Source: Basidiobolus meristosporus CBS 931.73 (taxonomy: Eukaryota; Basidiobolomycota; Basidiobolomycetes; Basidiobolales; Basidiobolaceae). Taken from it: a stretch of 42,087 nucleotides of DNA. The notes under the pieces were generated by a model that made no database searches, was not told where the DNA came from, and worked only from the letters and a program-made list of their open reading frames with translations. This document shows, piece by piece, positions 41,741-42,087 of this stretch. The translations under genes were made by a program, and so were the position numbers. The stretch's first letter is position 1. The number at the start of each line of letters is the position of its first letter. The stretch is taken from contig MCFE01000724.1 in assembly GCA_002104905.1 (NCBI GenBank), positions 1-42,087 of the forward strand, read 5' to 3'.

Positions 41741-42087
41741 TGTTACAAGTCTTGGTATAAGAGTTGTAGGGGAATAGGGAGTTTAGCTAGTATTGCATTC
41801 ACTAAAACTTGAACTGATTTTTATTGAGGTTCCAGCAGCTCCTTATATACATTTTGCCAGATCAATTGCTGACTAATTGTACTTCCTAATGCAGATTATG
41901 GCTGATGACTCATTTGATTACATCATCATCACCCAATAAGAACCTACTTAATATATCTATTTCTGTCTGATAAGGATCTGCTGATTCATTTGCTGACTAA
42001 TGCCAATGACTTCATAGATAATACTGATATACTGATAAACTAAACATATACTAAATGATTTGACTAAAAACTGATCTAACTTAAACA
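41741..42087 (-). repeat. gypsy B 5' LTR, truncated by the window end
   Basis: Plus-strand TGTTACAAGTCTTGG onward matches 37175-37521 with about 9 substitutions, 7 of them transitions. The last 20 or so bases and the outer flank lie beyond the window. Confidence 0.93.

Larger units (their letters stand above)
37175..42087 (-). mobile_element. Ty3/gypsy retrotransposon, family B (nearly complete; 5' LTR cut by window end)
   Basis: Minus-strand order from the right: 5' LTR (41741 onward), PBS, gag, protease, RT, RNase H, integrase, PPT, 3' LTR. Over about 347 comparable bases the two LTRs show about 9 differences by eye, mostly transitions, so the insertion is fairly young. Several frameshifts and stops remain. 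It inserted into the ORF2 end of Harbinger copy 3; the right target duplication lies outside the window. Confidence 0.93.

Noticed and set aside
1-42087. CRISPR array, bacterial operon, phage or defence island
   Set aside because: No regular short repeats with unique spacers, no bacterial ribosome-binding pattern; all strong signals are eukaryotic retrotransposons and DNA transposons.
1-42087. Classical RIP (CpA to TpA)
   Set aside because: Changes visible between the Harbinger copies fall on CpG. TpA enrichment alone could be background AT bias and was not measured.

Overview
The window looks like a transposon graveyard from a filamentous fungus. No ordinary host gene, rRNA, tRNA or CRISPR array is recognisable. 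The fungal assignment is inference. It rests on the pol type of the gypsy element at 20078-26657, a lineage familiar from fungi, on compact LTRs with TATA boxes, and on loss of CpG in old copies. A Pezizomycete (truffle-like) genome would fit, but the sequence does not prove it.

Layout. 1-8170: tandem Ty1/copia array of internal and LTR segments in which neighbours share LTRs (LTRs 182-529, 4152-4500, 7822-8170). 8184-8768: decayed 5' end of a minus-strand Ty3/gypsy element (family B). 8769-10619: unassigned sequence and a dispersed repeat (D). 10620-16274: three-level nest, in which a 1.07-kb gypsy-A solo LTR is split by a 1.14-kb unknown LTR (C), itself split by a complete PIF/Harbinger-type DNA transposon (11559-14998) with an open transposase frame. 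16792-19535: broken minus-strand gypsy B carrying a TA-flanked MITE. 19692-20077: unidentified coding-like fragment. 20078-26657: plus-strand gypsy A with LTR, PBS, gag, protease, RT, RNase H, a copia solo LTR in RT, an integrase lacking most of its core, PPT and a truncated 3' LTR. 26659-28690: fragment of a fold-back element and a gypsy gag/protease remnant (B2) with a second TA-flanked MITE. 28735-29990: repeat D interrupted by a 734-bp fold-back element. 30515-35495: Harbinger copy 2, inverted and carrying three later insertions or replacements. 35920-37174: Harbinger copy 3, internally deleted and interrupted by the next element. 37175-42087: nearly complete, relatively young minus-strand gypsy B whose 5' LTR runs off the window.

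Relative order of events can be read from the nesting. Most reading frames are broken. Old copies of the Harbinger family have lost nearly all CpG to TpG/CpA, while copy 1 keeps a CpG-rich interior. This suggests cytosine-methylation-linked decay of silenced copies and a more recent arrival of copy 1. The most interesting objects are the Harbinger family with its divergent second gene of unknown function, its long-hairpin derivative, and the unidentified fragment at 19692-20077. All identities and percentages here are by-eye estimates without alignment software.
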